Both the position numbers and the translations under genes were made by a program. From VXRJ01 sp964636705 (GTDB lineage: Bacteria; Acidobacteriota; Vicinamibacteria; Vicinamibacterales; UBA8438), in NCBI GenBank assembly GCA_964636705.1, contig CAZWUJ010000014.1:19604-83603 (forward strand): a stretch of 64,000 bases of DNA. Reading direction: 5' to 3'. The notes beneath the pieces were generated by a model that was not told the DNA's origin, ran no database searches, and was given only the letters and a program-made list of their open reading frames with translations. Within the stretch, counting starts at the first letter, position 1. Each line of letters starts with the position of its first letter. Below are positions 41,962 through 51,641 of this stretch, piece by piece.

Positions 41962-42972
41962 CTAGCGGTTGGACGTCGGTTCTCCAGGCGGGATCGACCC
42001 TTCCTCTACGCGGGCTCCCCTGAGGAGGTTCTCCATCCCGTAGTTTCCTTCGTGGCACGCGTACTCGTACATGACGCCCTCGGTCATGGGCAGATCCAGA
42101 GCCGCCGTCCAGGGACGCGACCAGGTCGCCGGATCTTCAATCGTTACCTCGTAGCGCAGCGTGCCGGCGTCGAGACGCGAGAAGCGCTCGACCAGATGCA
42201 CGTTGGAGGTCGATCCCTGGTAGGGTGTCTTGTCCGTGAAGTTGGTGGTCTCGACGACCAGCGTGTCGCCCTCCCACCGTCCCCGCGAATCGCCCAGCCA
42301 CTGCCTGATGCTTGGGTCGAGATGGGGACTGCCCTCAAGCGGGATGATCCGGGACTCGTGCACCATTTCGTGCAGAATCGCCACGTGCGTCGGGGTCTGG
42401 AACAACTGGAAGTTGTTGTTGTAGGCACCCCCGAGCCGTGGCAGAACGCGCGTCAGGCAGCGCTCCCAGAGATTCCGGTCCTCGGGGCCGTTGGAGGTGC
42501 GCGCACGGAAGCCCCTGCCGCCTCCCCTGCCGCCGGGTGACGGGTTCTCTCCCAGACGCGCCTCACCCTCCGGCGACAGTGGCGGGAGGCGTCCATCCGC
42601 GGGATCGATGATCAGCGCGGTGCGGCCATCCGAGAGTCCACGGTCCCACCAGACCTGGTCGTACGCGAGCGCGACGTCCCGCTCCGGCGTGAGCTCGTCC
42701 CTGCGACTCGACTCCGCGAAGGTCGTCGCCTCCACATTGGCCTGGGCGATTTCCTCCTCCGTCAGGAACTCCCTGCCCGCGTACTCTTCCGGGCGCTGGA
42801 GGGGCGTCGCGGTGCCATGATTCCACACACCCTGAAGGTCCGGGTCACCCCACGCCGTCCGCAACGATGCGGCGTCGGCGTCCGGGGCTGACTGCTGTGC
42901 GATCGAGAGGCCGGGAGCGAGCAGGACGATCAGGAGTACGGCGAACGGCAGCGTGAAGCGTCTCTGAGTCAT
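41962..42972 (-). CDS. Exported protein of an uncharacterised Acidobacteriota family (paralogue)
   Basis: About 336 residues with a signal peptide (FAVLLIVLLAPGLSIAQQ). It shares the motif order of the gene at 37914: WGDPDLQGVWNHGTATP, DPADGRLPPL, WERCLTRVLPR, FQTPTHVAILHEM, RIIPLEGSPHLD, GDSRGRWEGDTLVVET, FTDKTPYQG, MYEYACHEGNYGM. A Gly/Arg-rich stretch (GGRGGGRGFRAR) interrupts the middle. It ends 7 bp before the hydrolase start, so the two are probably one operon. No known activity. Confidence 0.75.
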   Translation of the reverse strand: MTQRRFTLPFAVLLIVLLAPGLSIAQQSAPDADAASLRTAWGDPDLQGVWNHGTATPLQRPEEYAGREFLTEEEIAQANVEATTFAESSRRDELTPERDVALAYDQVWWDRGLSDGRTALIIDPADGRLPPLSPEGEARLGENPSPGGRGGGRGFRARTSNGPEDRNLWERCLTRVLPRLGGAYNNNFQLFQTPTHVAILHEMVHESRIIPLEGSPHLDPSIRQWLGDSRGRWEGDTLVVETTNFTDKTPYQGSTSNVHLVERFSRLDAGTLRYEVTIEDPATWSRPWTAALDLPMTEGVMYEYACHEGNYGMENLLRGARVEEGSIPPGEPTSNR

Positions 42973-43070
42973 CGGTTACCTCCGCATAAGCCGGTGGACA
43001 TCACAACGGGCCAACATCGCTCTAAGCATAATCACTTTGGAGAAGCTGCTTTCGGTTCCTGGGCTCCGCG

Positions 43071-45218
43071 TTACTGGATTGCGCCGTCGGGCAGCCGCAA
43101 CGCCACGAGCGCTCCGGGTTGCCCGCGGCGCGCGCTTCCCGCCTGCATGAGGATGTACTGCACGCCGTCATCCAGATAGGCCATCATGCCGTACTGGCCC
43201 GGAATCGGCACCTCGACGCTGGCCACGATCTCGCCCGTCCGCTTGTCCCGGGCCCGCAGCAGCGGCAGGCCGTTCTCACTGAGCTCCGTCTGGCCCCGCA
43301 GATCCTCGGTGGTCTGCACCAGCAGATCACCCATGACCATCTGGATGGAGTGTCCCGTACCGCCCAGGTTCGGCAGGTCGACACCGGCCAGGCGAGGGTG
43401 GTTCCGGAAGCGCTCGGGGGTCTCCCCGATCGGGATGCCCCACAACTTCTCCCCGGTGTTCATGTCGTAGGCGGCAAGACCCTGGAAGAGCGGCCGGTAC
43501 ACCGGCAATCCGTCGATCTGGGCGGGAAACTCGGCCGGCCCGCCCGGAGCCCAGCCCGCCACCGTGGTGCCCGTCGTGGGGGTGTGCCGCTCCCGTCCCC
43601 GCCAGGCCTCGGCCGACAGGCCGGGCAACCCGCGCTCCTCGTCGACACCGTTGGTGGGAACCATGAAGCGCGGCGCACTGCACGTCCGGCTGTGGGACGC
43701 ATACATGATCCCGGTTGTCGGATCGGCCACCGGCGGCTTGTAGATATTGAGCCCGCCCATGCAGCCGATCACATTCCGGTAGTCATTGTCATGGGGATAC
43801 GGAAGCGCGGGCATGTACAGGCCGCCGACACGAAACTCGCTCAGGATTTCCAGTGCCTCGCGCTTCAGCTCCGGCGTGAAATCGAGCACGAAGTCCTCGG
43901 TCAACCCATCGACCACGATCGGGTCGAGCGGTTCGGGCCGGGTCGGGTACGGCTGCGTGGGGGCCGTGTAGTTGCCCGGAACCTGCGTCTGCATCACCGG
44001 GCGCTCCTCGATCGGCCAGAGCGGCTCGCCCGTGGCGCGGTTGAACGCAAAGATCAGTCCCTGCTTGGTGTGCTGGACGAGCGCCGGCACGCGCTCGCCG
44101 TCCACCGTCAGATCCATCAGGATGGGAGCGGTCGGAATGTCGTAGTTCCACTGATCGCTATGGTGGATCTGGAAGTGCCACCGCCGCTCCCCGGTCGCCA
44201 CGTCAAGCGCCAGGACGCTTCCGCCGAACAGGTTGTGTCCGGGCCGATGTCCCGTGTACGACTGGACGGTCGAGGCATTGGTCACCAGGTAGACGAGCCC
44301 GAGTTCCGGGTCGGCGGAAGCCGGCGCCCACGTCGACATGTCGCCCGACCAGCGCCAGGCATCGTTCTCCCACGTCTCATGACCGAACTCGCCGGGTCGA
44401 GGGATGATGTGGAACTTCCACAGCACCTCGCCGGTGCGGGCATCGACGCCCATGATGTCCCCCGGCACGTTCTCGATGCGGGTCTGGTCGTAGCTCGGCT
44501 CGTGACCCACGAGCACCACGACCACCTCGTTGACCACGATCGGGGGAGCCGACGCGGTAACCATTCCCAGCCGCTGGGGAATGCCGTGATCCGGGTCATA
44601 GGGGGGGCCATCCCAGGCCAGCCACGGACCCCAGTCGGCCACCAGGGGCGGAATCAGGTCGACCACCCCGTTCGGCGAAAAGGTGTCGATGTCGACCGGC
44701 GCGCCCCAGCCCTCGAGCGGGCGTCCCGTCTCGGCGTCCAACGCCCAGAGAAAGAAGGCCGGCGACGTAATGAAGACGACCCCCCGGCCATCCACCTCCG
44801 CATAGGCGACGCCCTTGCCAAAGTCGGCGCGCGGCGAACGAAGGTAGCGCATCGTCTCCGGCTCGCGGAACGTCCAGAGGGTCTCGCCGGTGGCGGCGTC
44901 GATCGCCACGACTTGCCGCCGCTGGCCCGCGACGGTGTAGAGCACACCGTCGACGAACACCGGCGTGGCCCGCGCCGTGTACTCGACACCCGGTCCGAAG
45001 TTGTCGGCGCGCCAGATCCAGGCGACCTCCAGGTCGGCGAAGTTCTCCGCGTTGATCTGGGTGAGCGTGGGGTTGGACCGCGTGTGGCCGGCGTCGCCGC
45101 CCAGATAGCGCCACTCGCCGTTCTCGACTCCCGGAAGCTGCGCCGCGGCGGGGACCGGCGACCCCAACAGGCAAGCCGCTACGGCCAGCACGCCGCCCGG
45201 TATGCGGTATCGCGTCAT
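43071..45218 (-). CDS. PQQ-dependent dehydrogenase (membrane-glucose-dehydrogenase-like propeller)
   Basis: Full-length, about 715 residues. Signal peptide (GVLAVAACLLGSPVPAAAQ), then the usual opening NGEWRYLGGDAGHTRSNPTL. Blades carry AIDAATGETLW, GVDARTGEVLWKF, ALDVATGERRWHF, AFNRATGEPLW, AYDMNTGEKLW. The WNYDIPTAPILMDLTVDGER segment matches the partial gene at 1-1699 and shows which part is missing from the pseudogene at 25932. No haem domain is fused and no cytochrome gene adjoins. Substrate unknown; a sugar or polyol is plausible. The downstream neighbour in transcription is the 41962 family gene, 98 bp away. Confidence 0.9.
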   Translation of the reverse strand: MTRYRIPGGVLAVAACLLGSPVPAAAQLPGVENGEWRYLGGDAGHTRSNPTLTQINAENFADLEVAWIWRADNFGPGVEYTARATPVFVDGVLYTVAGQRRQVVAIDAATGETLWTFREPETMRYLRSPRADFGKGVAYAEVDGRGVVFITSPAFFLWALDAETGRPLEGWGAPVDIDTFSPNGVVDLIPPLVADWGPWLAWDGPPYDPDHGIPQRLGMVTASAPPIVVNEVVVVLVGHEPSYDQTRIENVPGDIMGVDARTGEVLWKFHIIPRPGEFGHETWENDAWRWSGDMSTWAPASADPELGLVYLVTNASTVQSYTGHRPGHNLFGGSVLALDVATGERRWHFQIHHSDQWNYDIPTAPILMDLTVDGERVPALVQHTKQGLIFAFNRATGEPLWPIEERPVMQTQVPGNYTAPTQPYPTRPEPLDPIVVDGLTEDFVLDFTPELKREALEILSEFRVGGLYMPALPYPHDNDYRNVIGCMGGLNIYKPPVADPTTGIMYASHSRTCSAPRFMVPTNGVDEERGLPGLSAEAWRGRERHTPTTGTTVAGWAPGGPAEFPAQIDGLPVYRPLFQGLAAYDMNTGEKLWGIPIGETPERFRNHPRLAGVDLPNLGGTGHSIQMVMGDLLVQTTEDLRGQTELSENGLPLLRARDKRTGEIVASVEVPIPGQYGMMAYLDDGVQYILMQAGSARRGQPGALVALRLPDGAIQ

Positions 45219-45256
45219 GCTCCTCCTCCGGATTCCGCCCGATCGTCAGACCTGCG

Positions 45257-46837
45257 TCACGGCGCCGTCACGCAGCGGAAGCTCCCCTCGTCGTTCACGT
45301 CTCCGCTGCCGTCGTACTCCGCCACCTGCGGATACGGGCAGAGCGGACGGTTGAGCGTCGTCCCGCCATCCGTGTCAAGCTTCGAGGCCACCAACCGCTC
45401 CGGAGCGCGCTCCTCCTCGACCCAGGCCCGGATCGCCTCCACCCAGTCGACGCGATCCGGCCCCGGCCCCCCGGCGCAGTGCAGCACACCGGGCAGCATG
45501 TAGAGACGGGCGTAGTCGCGGGCAGAAGGATCCTCCGCCGCCAACTGCTGGTAGTAGGCGATGGTTCCCTCGGGGGCAAGGGCCAGATCCGACCAGCCCG
45601 TCCAGTAGATGATCTTCCCGCCGCGGTCACGGAACGCGCTCAGATCGGTGCTGGTCGCGTTCAGGATGCCGGCGGTGGCCGCAGTGTCCTCCGCCCAGGT
45701 GGAAAAGTCGTACTGCGTGTAGTCCCATTCCGGGTCGCTGAACACGAAGTACTTGAACAGCTCCGTCCCGAACCCGTACTGGGCGTTCGGGACACCCGTG
45801 GCGCGGCGCCCTTCGGTGGCCACGACCCACGAGTCCCACCCGCCCGGATCGTTCTCGCCGCCGTAGTTGAATCCGTGGTAAATCGGTTCGCCATTCGACG
45901 TCGGGCCTTCGTAGACGCGCTCGATGGCCGCGAGCTGGGCCGATGTCACACACCCGGACGCCGCCTCGTCGCCGGCGCAGCGGGGCAGGTCGGCGGGATT
46001 GAAGCCGCACCGGCGCGGATCCGTCATGGCGCCGTCGACGACGCCGTCGTCGCCATCACACGCGGCGAGGATGCTCGACCCGAGCAGCTCCAGCGTGTCG
46101 GGGGTCAGGACGGGTGCGTCGACATCGCCAGTCGGGTAGATGGCCTGCTGGTTCTGAACGAATCCGGCCGTGATCCCCGTCCAGTCGTAGGCCGGAGCGG
46201 CGGCGACGATGCCGTCGAAGTCGTCAGGGTACCGCTGCGACTCCATCATCGCCTGTCCCCCGCCGCGGCTGCAGCCAACGAAATAGGAGTAGTCGGGCGC
46301 GCGGTCGTAGTAGTGCGCGATGATCGATTTAGCGGCCTCGGCCGTGAGGTGCACCGCCCGGTGTCCGAAGTTCTCCTGGCGCTCAGGATGGTTGAGGGCC
46401 CAGGACGCGTCGATGCCGTTCCCCTCGTGTCCGGTGTCGGTCCCTACCGTTGCATAGCCACGCTCCAGGGGACCGCCACCGTAGGCATACAGGCCGCGCG
46501 CCTGGTTCTGCACGCTGCCCACGAACCCGCCGCCGCCGCCCATCAGGAACCGTCCGGTCCACGCATCGGGCTCCGGCAACAGCAACTCGAACTTGATCTC
46601 CGTCTCGATCACCCCCGCCACACGGCAGTGGGCCGGCACGGCGTCCGTGGCCTCGACCGATTCGGCATCGTCGACGCGGATGTCAATCAGGTCAAGCGCC
46701 GCAAGATCGGCGCAGGCGGCCGCCGGGCCCGCGGTGTCCACTCCGTCCGTGGAGGTGGAAGAGGCCGTGCACGCCGCGACAGCGGCCAGGCTCATGGCGG
46801 CGAGCACGTGGAACAACGTTCGCTTCATGGATGACAT
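45257..46837 (-). CDS. Tannase / feruloyl esterase family lipoprotein
   Basis: About 526 residues. Lipobox AAVAACTAS. The tannase fold is recognised from FLMGGGGGFVGSVQ, YATVGTDTGHEGN, nucleophile elbow YFVGCSRGGGQAMM (Ser, with the Cys next to it as in this family), VAAAPAYDWTG, the paired Cys in the lid (CDGDDGVVDGAMTDPRRC; CAGDEAASGC), Asp in IYWTGWSDLAL and His in LPGVLHCAGGPG. It hydrolyses gallate or ferulate esters outside the cytoplasm. Such genes are frequent where plant or algal phenolics are used. Transcribed in the direction of the PQQ dehydrogenase, 38 bp before it. Confidence 0.88.
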   Translation of the reverse strand: MSSMKRTLFHVLAAMSLAAVAACTASSTSTDGVDTAGPAAACADLAALDLIDIRVDDAESVEATDAVPAHCRVAGVIETEIKFELLLPEPDAWTGRFLMGGGGGFVGSVQNQARGLYAYGGGPLERGYATVGTDTGHEGNGIDASWALNHPERQENFGHRAVHLTAEAAKSIIAHYYDRAPDYSYFVGCSRGGGQAMMESQRYPDDFDGIVAAAPAYDWTGITAGFVQNQQAIYPTGDVDAPVLTPDTLELLGSSILAACDGDDGVVDGAMTDPRRCGFNPADLPRCAGDEAASGCVTSAQLAAIERVYEGPTSNGEPIYHGFNYGGENDPGGWDSWVVATEGRRATGVPNAQYGFGTELFKYFVFSDPEWDYTQYDFSTWAEDTAATAGILNATSTDLSAFRDRGGKIIYWTGWSDLALAPEGTIAYYQQLAAEDPSARDYARLYMLPGVLHCAGGPGPDRVDWVEAIRAWVEEERAPERLVASKLDTDGGTTLNRPLCPYPQVAEYDGSGDVNDEGSFRCVTAP

Positions 46838-46880
46838 TCGAATCCCCCTTGCAGCCTTCCCGGCCCCCGTGAGGCGCCGG

Positions 46881-48098
46881 TCACGACTCGGCCAGCAACG
46901 CCTCGACCAGCGTGGTCACCTCGTCGCGCGCCGCAGTATAGAAGTCCCCACTGGCAGGACTCGGGAAGCCGGCATGCACGCCGCGCACGCGGCCGTCCCG
47001 CCCCAGGATGAAAGTCGTCGGAAAGGCGTTGAGATTCACCCCCTGGGGGACCTTCTCGTTCAGTTGGTCCGGCACACCGGCGAGCAGGAATGTGTACTCG
47101 AGGCCGTACTCCTCGATGAAGGCCCGCAGCCGGGTCGGGTTCTCCAACTGACCCGCCTCTTCGAACGCCAGTCCGACCATCTCCAGCCCCAGACCGCGGT
47201 AGGTCTCGTACAGCTCCGCCAGGAACGGCGCTTCGTCGTGGCAGTTGGGACACCAGCTCCCGGTGATGTTCACGACCACTACCTTCCCGGCGAACCGTTC
47301 ATCCTCGTTGGACACGATCCGCCCTTCCAGATCGGGGAAGCTGAAGCGGAACGGCTCATCCGGATCGGCAACCGTGGTGTGGTGGGCCGGATCCGTCGGC
47401 TTCGGCAATGCGGCGGCGGCGAGGCTGTCCGACCGGAAGGCCGCAAGCTCCGTTTGCCGGTTCTGCAGCAGCCGGAGCGAGCCGTCGTCTTCCAGGGTCA
47501 CCTCGAGCAGCAGCGGGCGCGAGCCCGCGAAGTGGCTCATGACGAACTTCCCATCCCGGTACGCACCGGTCAGATTGCCGGTATCGCCATCGACCCTGAG
47601 GATTGCGCCGGAGACTTCCGCCCCGGTCTGCCTGACGATGAAGCGCCAGGCCCGCTCACCCTTGCTGCTTTCGGTGGGAATCGTCCAGACGCCGGCAATG
47701 GGCGGCGCGTCAGCCGCGGCGGGCGTCTCGACCGTACCCGCGGGCCGGGCCTGGAAGGGATAGGCGCCGCGCGAGCCGCGCAGGTACTCCCCTTCGAGCC
47801 TCCCGTCCGCGTAGGTCGCTTCGATGGCCGACGCGTACTGATCGAAGGCCAGCGAGAGACTACCGTTCTCGAACCGTCCATCCGTGGACGTGATCCTGAG
47901 CGGGCCGTTGAAGAACGTTCCCTCGACCCGTTCCCCGTCGCCGGCGATTTCGAACAGGAAGGGAACCTCGAGTTCGTTTACGACGACCGTCGCGTCCCAT
48001 TGCCCCTGAAGGGAGGGTGCATCCGGCGCCCCGGCGCAGGCGGCCATGCTCAAGGCCAGTATCGCGGCAACAAACGACCGGCGGGTGGCAGCTCTCAT
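46881..48098 (-). CDS. TlpA-like thioredoxin-fold lipoprotein with N-terminal beta domains
   Basis: About 405 residues. Lipobox LSMAACAGA. Residues 30-250 hold two repeated lipocalin-like or DUF-like beta units (LQGQWDATVVVNELEVPFLF; IAGVWTIPTESSKGERAWRF). The C-terminal 160 residues are a TlpA/AhpC-TSA thioredoxin fold with active site GSWCPNCHDEAPFL and cis-Pro region NAFPTTFILGRDG. The WCPNC site suggests a reductant or disulfide donor for cytochrome or copper-protein maturation, or general periplasmic thiol reduction. The start is ATG 48098; the frame is open 17 codons further upstream without a signal. Confidence 0.85.
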   Translation of the reverse strand: MRAATRRSFVAAILALSMAACAGAPDAPSLQGQWDATVVVNELEVPFLFEIAGDGERVEGTFFNGPLRITSTDGRFENGSLSLAFDQYASAIEATYADGRLEGEYLRGSRGAYPFQARPAGTVETPAAADAPPIAGVWTIPTESSKGERAWRFIVRQTGAEVSGAILRVDGDTGNLTGAYRDGKFVMSHFAGSRPLLLEVTLEDDGSLRLLQNRQTELAAFRSDSLAAAALPKPTDPAHHTTVADPDEPFRFSFPDLEGRIVSNEDERFAGKVVVVNITGSWCPNCHDEAPFLAELYETYRGLGLEMVGLAFEEAGQLENPTRLRAFIEEYGLEYTFLLAGVPDQLNEKVPQGVNLNAFPTTFILGRDGRVRGVHAGFPSPASGDFYTAARDEVTTLVEALLAES

Positions 48099-48155
48099 CA
48101 ATCGTGCTCCTCTGGATCGCAATTGTCGCCAAGCGGGAGCGTCTCGCACAACAAC

Positions 48156-49025
48156 CTACTGGGGCGGCCGCTTGATCTCTATCGTGGCGGCGAGCCATTG
48201 ATCGCCGCCGCCGAGCTCCCACGAGACGGGGCCGGAGCCACCGGCCGACGCGTGCCGCGTGTCCGACACCGCCAGTCCCACGGCGCGCGTGATCTGGTCG
48301 CACGCGGACAACGGCGGGCCGCAGCCGTTCGCCGGATCTTCCGCCGCGGCAGGAAAGGAGACGATGCTCAACCGTCTCGACGGAGGTTCGTCGGCCAGGG
48401 CCACCGCCCCGTCGAGAAAGCGGCCCGCCTCGTCCAGTTCACCTACCGCGATCCGCAGCGCGCGGGACCCGTCCCGGGTGGTCTCGATCACCGGTGCGCT
48501 CGGCGCATTGGACGACCCGCGCCGCTGGTTCGCGGCCCCAATCGGCTCGTTCACATCGACGTTCGAGTACCGTAGGACGGTAGCCGCCGCCTGCCGCGTG
48601 CCGCTCCAGGAAAAGGAGGCGGCGGACTCCGACCCGTCGGCGATTCTGTAGAAGACGGCCAGTTGACACGCGGTCCCCTGTCCATCCGACTGACAGGTGG
48701 CGCCGTTGAAGCCACCGAAGCCCGGCACCGCCGTCCATCCCTCGGGCCCGGAAGTATTCGGATTCCCCGGGACGGCGAGGACCGCCACGAGAAGATCCCC
48801 GCTCTCGTTCACCCCTGGCGGCACCGGGATCGACACCTCTCCCGCTCCGGCCACTCCGGTCTGGCCGATGCCGGCGCTCTCGAAGTCCGGACTCGGACCG
48901 CACCCGGCCAGGAGCAGGGCGACCAGGACACCGGCGCACCCTGCGAGACGGCGAGACCGCGCGAGCGCATGACGAGCGAGCCAGATTCGGGGAGGAGAGT
49001 CCACGTTAGCGAGCCTTCCGGTCAT
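48156..49025 (-). CDS. Hypothetical lipoprotein
   Basis: About 289 residues. N-terminal signal with lipobox (VLVALLLAGCGPS). The mature part is strand-rich and repeatedly shows FN3/concanavalin-like text (GDLLVAVLAVPGNPNTSGPE; GWTAVPGFGGFNG; LAVFYRIADGSESAASFSW). The pattern resembles secreted proteins of marine bacteria that describe 'events' after an S-layer-like domain. No catalytic motif is visible and I do not assign a function. The start is the ATG at 49025, giving a Lys/Arg-rich region before the signal. Adjacent genes are on the opposite strand or unrelated. Confidence 0.6.
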   Translation of the reverse strand: MTGRLANVDSPPRIWLARHALARSRRLAGCAGVLVALLLAGCGPSPDFESAGIGQTGVAGAGEVSIPVPPGVNESGDLLVAVLAVPGNPNTSGPEGWTAVPGFGGFNGATCQSDGQGTACQLAVFYRIADGSESAASFSWSGTRQAAATVLRYSNVDVNEPIGAANQRRGSSNAPSAPVIETTRDGSRALRIAVGELDEAGRFLDGAVALADEPPSRRLSIVSFPAAAEDPANGCGPPLSACDQITRAVGLAVSDTRHASAGGSGPVSWELGGGDQWLAATIEIKRPPQ

Positions 49026-49252
49026 GCTGCCCCCTCTTGGAGCCCGCACGCCGCTGCCTCGAAACAGGGCGGCTTGCCGATTGTCCTCACGCGGAATCAC
49101 TCCCGGAGGACTTGGTACACCGAGCTTACCGCACGATATCCACACGCGAGGCGATCGTCAAACCGAACCTCCTGATCCGGGGATGCGCTATGATGCCAGC
49201 TTGTCCATCGGTGGGGTCCCCGCCGGTCGCGCCCGCGTTACGGCAGCACACG

Positions 49253-50140
49253 ATGAGACGGACGATCCCGGTCTTGGTCACCCTTGCCACAACCCTGGCG
49301 CTGGGAACCGCCGAGCTGGCGGCGCAGCGTTCGTCCGAGCGGCGCGTAGCCAACCCGGGCGAGACCCAGTTCAATGTGCAGTTGCTGCGGCCGTCGGGAG
49401 GTCCCGTAGTGCCGATCTTCGAGGGGTGGTATCGGAATCCCGACGGCACATTCGAGTTGTCCTTCGGCTACTTCAGCGTGAACACCGAGGAAATCGTGGA
49501 GATCCCGCTGGGCCCGGAGAACTTCGTCACGCCCCCGGAGTTCGACGGGCGGCAACCGACGCGGTTCGAGCCGGTGCCCGAGAGCGACCGGCGCCACTGG
49601 GGCGCCTTCACGGTTACGGTGCCGGCGGACTTCGGCGACCGCGACGTGGTCTGGACGCTGCACGTGCGCGGGCAGACGCTCACGGTGCCGGGGCGGTTGA
49701 CCAGCCCGGCTTATGAGCTGGCGGGGTTGGAGTTCCCGGGACGATCGTCCGTGTCGCCGATGCTGCGCCTGAGGCAGGACGGGCAGGCGGGCCGCGGACC
49801 GCGAGGTATCACCGGCGAGAGCCTGCGGGTGAAGGCGGGCACGCCGGTGGAGATGAACGCGTGGGTGGCCCGCGATGCCGCCGCGGCCGAGGACGATCGT
49901 CCGATCAACGTCAAGTGGTTCAAGCACCAGGGCCCGGGCGACGTCACGTTCACCGAGCGGATCGCCGAGGTCGAACCGGACGCCTGGCGGCAGGAGGGCG
50001 GGGCGAAGGTGACCACCAGCGTGACCTTCGCGGAGCCCGGCGACTACCTGGTGCGGGTGCTGGTGTTCAATGTGATCCGGGAGTTCGAATTCCACTGCTG
50101 CTGGACGAATGGGTTCGTGCCGGTTACGGTAGCTCCGTAA
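49253..50140 (+). CDS. Exported hypothetical protein preceding the copper monooxygenase
   Basis: About 295 residues. Signal peptide (VLVTLATTLALGTAELAAQ). The rest is beta-rich: FEGWYRNPDGTFELSFGYFS near residue 55, then an Ig-like end (VTTSVTFAEPGDYLVRVLVFN) finishing CCWTNGFVPVTVAP, where a Cys-Cys-Trp motif stands out. It ends 29 bp before the monooxygenase gene on the same strand, so it probably belongs to the same operon. No known family is recognised with confidence. The Ig-like tail and Cys pair would suit a substrate or metal-binding helper; that is inference. Confidence 0.7.
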   Translation: MRRTIPVLVTLATTLALGTAELAAQRSSERRVANPGETQFNVQLLRPSGGPVVPIFEGWYRNPDGTFELSFGYFSVNTEEIVEIPLGPENFVTPPEFDGRQPTRFEPVPESDRRHWGAFTVTVPADFGDRDVVWTLHVRGQTLTVPGRLTSPAYELAGLEFPGRSSVSPMLRLRQDGQAGRGPRGITGESLRVKAGTPVEMNAWVARDAAAAEDDRPINVKWFKHQGPGDVTFTERIAEVEPDAWRQEGGAKVTTSVTFAEPGDYLVRVLVFNVIREFEFHCCWTNGFVPVTVAP

Positions 50141-50169
50141 TCGCCCAAATCGCAGCCGACGGAGAGAGA

Positions 50170-51585
50170 ATGATGACCATGGCCAGGACGGGGAGATTCA
50201 CCGACGGCCGATGGAATCGCGCAGCGGGCGCCGGGCTCGCCGCGGCGCTGCTGCTGGCAGGTGCAGGCGGGGCTCTGGCCCAGAGCGGCGCGGCCAACGC
50301 GCCGGAGACGGCCGACTCGACCCCCACGTTCAGCCAGGACGTCGCGCCGATCCTGCAACGGTCCTGCCAACACTGCCACCAGCCCACCGGCATCGGGCCA
50401 ATGTCGCTGCTGACCTATCGGGAGACGCGCCCCTGGGCGCGCAGCATCCGGGACCGCGTGGAACGGCGCCTGATGCCTCCGTGGCATCTCGACCCCACCG
50501 TGGGCATCCAGGACTACAAGAACGACATCTCTCTGACGGAGGACGAGATCGACACGATCGTCCGGTGGGTGGATGCGGGGGCGCCAGAAGGTGACGCGGC
50601 CGACCTGCCCGCACCGCTGGAGTTCCCACCGGCCGACACGTGGGAAGTCGAAGCGATCCTCGGCCGCCCGCCCGACTTCATCGTCCGCTCGAATCCCTAC
50701 ACGGTGGTGGCCAACGGGCAGGATCAGTGGTGGGAGCCGGAGATCGACGTCGAGGGCTTCGACGTGCCCCGCTACATCAAGGCCGCCGAGTTCAAGCCGT
50801 CCTACCCGCTCGGTATCAAAGTCACGCATCACGGGCACGCGACGTTGCGGAGCAACGAGCCCGCCGAGGGCGAGGAGCGGCCGCCGACGGCGAGACTGGC
50901 CAGCATGGGCATCGGCAAGCGGTTCGACCTGCTGCCCGAGGGCGTCGGCAAGCTGCTGCCGCCGGGCCCGGGCACCGTCCGTTTCAGCCTCCACTATTTC
51001 CCGGTGGGCGAGGAAGTGACGGAAGTAGCCGAGGTCGGCGTGTGGCTCTACCCCGAAGGCGAGGAGCCCGACAAGCTGACGGCCGGGGAGCGGCAGTTCT
51101 ACGTGGACGGCACGCATCGCGAGAGGCTGCGGGCCAGCGACATCCTCATTCCGCCGCACGGACATCTGGTGCTCGAGGATCAGTACGTCATGGAGCAACC
51201 GGCCCTGATCCAGAGCTTCCGGCCTCACATGCACATGCGGGGCACCGAGATGTCGATGACGGCGCTCTACCCGGACGGCCGCCGCGAGTTGCTCACCAAC
51301 GTCAACCGCTACGACCACAACTGGCAGATCGCCTACGTCTACGACGAACCTGCGCAGCCGCTGCTGCCCAAGGGGACGGTGCTGATGCTGCGCTCGAAGT
51401 TCGACAATACGGCGGCAAACCGGATCAACCCCGATCCGGATCAGTGGGTGGTGTTCGGGGCTCGGGGCGTCGACGAGATGTCCCACGCCTGGATCGGCAT
51501 CACCTACCTTGAGGACGCGGAGTACGAGGAGCTGGCAGCGGCCCGGGCGTCTGACAGCCCCACGGCGGCGGACGAGTCGCAGTAG
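50170..51585 (+). CDS. Cytochrome c fused to copper type II (PHM-like) monooxygenase
   Basis: About 471 residues. Signal peptide to about residue 38, then a short cytochrome c domain with CQHCH (66-70) and Met/His-rich helix (SLTEDEIDTIVRWVDAGAP). From about residue 180 to the end it matches the two-domain copper type II monooxygenase fold of peptidylglycine hydroxylase: VTHHGHA (H220, H221), LHYFPVG (H275), RPHMHMRG (H353, H355) and GVDEMSHAW (M437), equivalent to the CuH and CuM ligands, including the Met in a DEM motif. It would hydroxylate a C-H bond in the periplasm; the haem could deliver electrons in place of ascorbate. Followed by a PAL-like gene. Confidence 0.85.
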   Translation: MMTMARTGRFTDGRWNRAAGAGLAAALLLAGAGGALAQSGAANAPETADSTPTFSQDVAPILQRSCQHCHQPTGIGPMSLLTYRETRPWARSIRDRVERRLMPPWHLDPTVGIQDYKNDISLTEDEIDTIVRWVDAGAPEGDAADLPAPLEFPPADTWEVEAILGRPPDFIVRSNPYTVVANGQDQWWEPEIDVEGFDVPRYIKAAEFKPSYPLGIKVTHHGHATLRSNEPAEGEERPPTARLASMGIGKRFDLLPEGVGKLLPPGPGTVRFSLHYFPVGEEVTEVAEVGVWLYPEGEEPDKLTAGERQFYVDGTHRERLRASDILIPPHGHLVLEDQYVMEQPALIQSFRPHMHMRGTEMSMTALYPDGRRELLTNVNRYDHNWQIAYVYDEPAQPLLPKGTVLMLRSKFDNTAANRINPDPDQWVVFGARGVDEMSHAWIGITYLEDAEYEELAAARASDSPTAADESQ

Positions 51586-51641
51586 CCGGCGTTGCGGCTG
51601 CTGGCCCGCGCGACACCTCGACCGCGGAGGAGGGACAGCTC

